64,000 bases of DNA from Liolophura sinensis (lineage: Eukaryota; Mollusca; Polyplacophora; Chitonida; Chitonidae), in assembly GCF_032854445.1 (NCBI RefSeq), contig NC_088301.1:36505187-36569186 (forward strand), written 5' to 3'. How positions within the stretch are numbered: position 1 is the first letter of the stretch; each line of letters starts with the position of its first letter. Under the pieces are notes generated by a model that saw only the letters and a program-made list of their open reading frames with translations, was not told the DNA's origin and did no database searches. Of this stretch, positions 63,601-64,000 are shown in pieces. The position numbers and the translations under genes were made by a program.

Positions 63601-64000
63601 CATTCCCGTGCTCTGTTTTCTTGGTACATTCATATGTGGGACTTATAGCATTCAGTAAGCTGCTTTCAGGCAGTCAGTTATACAGGCTGCATTTTCACTT
63701 AGTATGACGATAATACAGTAACATTGTTTGCTGGTGAACAGGAGGCTTAAGATATGCCTCCTTGCATGATTTTGTAATCAGTAAAGAGTGTCGAAAAAAT
63801 ACTATATCTACCCTTGGTGATGTTGTTATGTCAAATTCATATTGAGGCTCACATGTACTTCAGTGTTAAATAGTTTGATTAAACCATACATTTCTATGTC
63901 ATTGTGACTGGCAAGGTGCTATTACATTGTGACCCGTTAATCATTTGATCCTCTTGTTTTTTTTTTTCAACACAGGTCATCCAGTGGAAGCCCACCACCT
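48657..64000 (+). CDS. SREK1 (splicing regulatory glutamine/lysine-rich protein 1), 3' end beyond the window
   Basis: Nuclear SR-related protein that modulates splice-site choice. Exons: 48657-48772, 49169-49296, 49746-49849, 50285-50440, 50705-50880, 52669-52796, 53193-53394, 53779-53862, 57426-57500, 58126-58185, 59104-59304, 60184-60219, 60600-60635, 63976-past 64000; 509 residues so far. The start MNTSIIQVTNV matches the family N-terminus. RRM1 about 6-80 (VCFVRFEDS; HLTNTVFIDRAL). RRM2 about 158-232 with RNP2 VYVGNL (160-165) and RNP1 RFAFVEF (198-204). A helix follows (EIDEAMKKVKEAQSLISAAI), then from about 271 a long Arg/Ser domain (SRSRSRSRRRRSRSRSR and so on). From exon 59104 the tail turns Lys/Ser/Pro-rich and then acidic. 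Every intron inside the RS region is phase 2, splitting an AG/CG codon. An acceptor 43 nt before the ATG shows a 5' UTR intron. Confidence 0.93.
51283..51575. repeat. Dispersed repeat R2, copy 2 (SREK1 intron)
   Basis: Two sub-units about 168 bp apart: aaaatgttaggggtggtatc and aaaatgtcaaaggtggtatc, each followed by t(c/t)aa(g/a)aagta(c/t)agc. Between them lies the conserved linker gtgtattgtgtatta. Inverted match to 42430-42720. Confidence 0.6.
53863..57425. other. Large SREK1 intron inside the RS domain
   Basis: 3.5 kb with no further exon recognised. Contains repeat-like text: 54593-54665 is rich in ccctgaaaagcc motifs like those at the edges of the 21421 element, and 54721-54742 is a short perfect hairpin (tggctctctc...gagagcca). 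55020-55470 looks repeat-derived (poly(T) at 55167-55181), unclassified. Confidence 0.4.
57780..58025. repeat. Intronic duplication, upstream copy
   Basis: Shares long similarity with 58862-59110: gatgatgcttatagtatgtg, then attttcaattgcgcactgaa and ggac(g/a)attttatt, followed by agtactttgaaa/agtactttaaaa-type text and finally ttgactt(g/t)gcagatctaa. A third fragment with caattgcacactgaaggac lies at 57187-57215. The similarity runs through the splice acceptor of the next exon. Confidence 0.75.
58014..58023 (+). pseudogene. Decayed duplicate of the start of SREK1 exon 59104
   Basis: In the upstream copy, the acceptor context ttgacttggcag|atctaac matches the real ttgactttgcag|atctaag of exon 59104. 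After A-TCT-AAC the frame hits TGA (58021-58023), so it cannot serve as a coding exon. It reads as the remnant of a tandem duplication that included an acceptor and at least the exon's first bases. If still used as an acceptor it would truncate the protein. Confidence 0.5.
58862..59103. repeat. Intronic duplication, downstream copy
   Basis: Partner of 57780-58025. Holds the functional polypyrimidine tract and acceptor of the SREK1 exon at 59104. The two copies are offset by about 1.09 kb, with the 60-nt exon 58126-58185 between them. Confidence 0.75.
61825..62200. mobile_element. MITE-like element with inverted termini
   Basis: Left arm ggagttttgagttcgacctc (61829), then agtcctgctgtatcatgtga to about 61884. 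The right arm (62133-62199), reverse-complemented, reads ggagtttcgagttctaactc, later agtcctactgtatcatgta. Arms about 55-65 bp, interior about 250 bp, non-coding. No target duplication could be confirmed, so the class is unknown. Confidence 0.6.
62862..63433. repeat. Minisatellite, about 22-bp unit, degenerate
   Basis: More than 20 imperfect copies of a unit close to taaggattcatgtagtacac plus ag. Variable positions include gtag/gtgg/gttg and taagg/taggg. Some units are shortened or fused. It creates a repetitive minus-strand frame (YHMNPY, LHES, LLCTT) that is a by-product, not a gene. Located in the last visible SREK1 intron. Confidence 0.95.

Larger units (their letters stand above)
60636..63975. 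other. Last visible SREK1 intron
   Basis: 3.3 kb without a recognised exon. Holds the inverted-repeat element at 61825 and the minisatellite at 62862; otherwise AT-rich intron sequence. Ends in tttttttcaacacag, the acceptor of the final partial exon. Confidence 0.5.

Overview
The window is metazoan nuclear DNA. It is AT-rich, its genes are split into many short exons by long GT-AG introns, and it carries tRNA-derived SINEs, a dead mariner-type transposon, palindromic foldback elements and microsatellites. The SINE style (tRNA-like head, tails such as aacaccaatcaaataaa and gacattaaaccccaag) suggests a lophotrochozoan, most likely a mollusc or brachiopod. That placement rests on recognition, not on a search.

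Layout: 1-10.9 kb is mostly unassigned; it holds SINEs, one foldback element and a weak candidate terminal exon (1422-1507, +). At 11068-11865 (-) is the 5' coding exon of an SLC10-like transporter whose remaining exons I could not find. A mariner-type relic with terminal inverted repeats occupies 14962-16557. From 20299 to 33566 (+) is TRAPPC13, complete except for its short first coding exon and including a 9-nt in-frame microexon. From 45102 down to 39624 (-) is an SGTA/SGTB orthologue in nine coding exons. From 48657 past the right edge (+) is SREK1: two RRM domains and an arginine/serine-rich tail encoded by small exons joined at phase-2 introns.

TRAPPC13 and SGT are tail to tail, and SGT and SREK1 are head to head across about 3.5 kb containing a GC-rich promoter-like segment. 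From memory, human TRAPPC13, SGTB and SREK1 lie together on 5q12.3 in the same relative orientations, so this looks like an old conserved gene neighbourhood. The proteins do not form one pathway: TRAPPC13 serves vesicle tethering, SGT is a co-chaperone for hydrophobic clients, and SREK1 regulates splicing.

No CRISPR array, operon, rRNA or convincing tRNA gene was seen. I found no new multi-gene system. The best leads are the microexon, the modular RS-domain exons with a decayed duplicate of a splice acceptor, the SINEs in opposite orientation around TRAPPC13 exon 5, and several unclassified repeat families. All exon borders were read by eye from splice consensus and reading-frame continuity.
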